This document shows, piece after piece, positions 5,346 through 5,642 of a DNA stretch of 5,642 bases (position 1 is its first letter; every line of letters starts with the position of its first letter). Origin of the DNA: an uncultured Clostridia bacterium (lineage in GTDB: Bacteria; Bacillota; Clostridia; Christensenellales; Pumilibacteraceae); contig CANQCB010000088.1 in NCBI GenBank assembly GCA_947589145.1, positions 1-5,642 on the forward strand, read 5' to 3'. The notes beneath the pieces were generated by a model. It had not been told where the DNA came from. It did no database searches and saw nothing but the letters and a program-made list of their open reading frames with translations. A program made the translations under genes and the position numbers.

Positions 5346-5642
5346 GGACGGCGCAATAGCGGAAGTTCTGCGAGGACGGCGTATAGGCACGGTGATACGG
5401 GTGCACCGACGTTCGCTTCTGCTCGGTTACATACGTTTTATGTATGCGCCCTCGCGAAGCCTTGATTTTCGCGCCCCTGAGTGGCACTCTGTGGTTTCCT
5501 GTTGCTTGGTTTAGGTCGTATAGCACCGCTGATACCTTTTCCTTGCGCGCTTTGCGCGCTACGGCGAGACGCATCTGCACGCATCTTTTCGGATATCTGT
5601 CACGGAATTTCCCTCGCCACCGTGAGGTAGGCTTCGGGGTCG
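5346..5642. other. Region without a convincing gene; open minus-strand frame to the edge
   Basis: No + strand frame is long or has a start with a ribosome binding site. On the minus strand one frame is open from the window edge (5642) to a stop at 5263. It would encode ~126 very basic residues (VARKARKEK, RGAKIKASRGR), with an internal Met at 5580. I recognise no family. The frame runs through the terminator stem of the lipoprotein gene, which argues against it being real. Small dyads are present: GCGCGC (5545-5550) with GCGCGC (5554-5559), and CGCGAA (5453-5458) with TTCGCG (5468-5473). It could be a structured RNA, a dispersed repeat or a decayed gene. Confidence 0.35.

Noticed and set aside
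5263..5642. Minus-strand gene converging on the lipoprotein gene
   Set aside because: The frame passes through the perfect 14-bp terminator stem and ends beyond it. There is no recognisable domain, and the upstream part is outside the window; kept only as an open question.

Overview
The window looks like a piece of an uncultured, gut-type Clostridia/Firmicutes genome. The clues are a lipoprotein signal ending in FTAC-GGG, strong GGAGG-type ribosome binding sites, a textbook TTGAAA-17-TATAAT promoter, and AT-rich intergenic DNA full of hairpins and small repeats beside moderately GC-rich genes. This placement is inferred from style, not from a marker gene. All three supported genes are on the + strand, and each has its own flanking regulatory DNA, so they do not form an operon.

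Region 1 (1-524) is the C-terminal part of a glycoside hydrolase that resembles family GH5 (endoglucanase/mannanase type). It carries the nucleophile-type Glu of a GEF motif and the WTSWTYK strand near the end of the barrel. Region 2 (525-1140) is gene-free and holds two copies, 260 bp apart, of a ~180-bp element. Its 71-bp core is identical in both copies and contains two perfect hairpins; it is preceded by degenerate ~27-bp units. Region 3 (1176-1926) is a complete TetR-type regulator unit: promoter, an 11-bp inverted repeat at the predicted transcription start (operator and/or 5' mRNA hairpin), coding region and intrinsic terminator. Region 4 (1927-2268) is gene-free and packed with dyads: a two-part hairpin over a promoter-like sequence, a perfect 22-bp palindrome directly followed by a GTATGTTAC/GTAACATAC dyad, and several short direct repeats.

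Region 5 (2284-5232) encodes a 982-residue surface lipoprotein or secreted protein. It has two Ig-like (Big_3-type) domains, a CBM6/35-like sugar-binding sandwich that seems to be split by a helical insert, and three diverged copies of a ~150-residue C-terminal module that I do not recognise. A 14-bp-stem terminator follows. Region 6 (5346-5642) has no convincing gene, only small dyads and an unlikely minus-strand frame open to the window edge.

Taken together, a GH5-like hydrolase and a large cell-surface protein with a putative carbohydrate-binding module suggest a plant- or host-glycan utilisation locus, with the TetR-type protein as a possible local regulator. The functional link is inference from proximity. 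I see no defence system, CRISPR array, transposase, tRNA or rRNA. The least explained items are the triplicated module, the paired dyad element and the inverted repeat at the tetR start.
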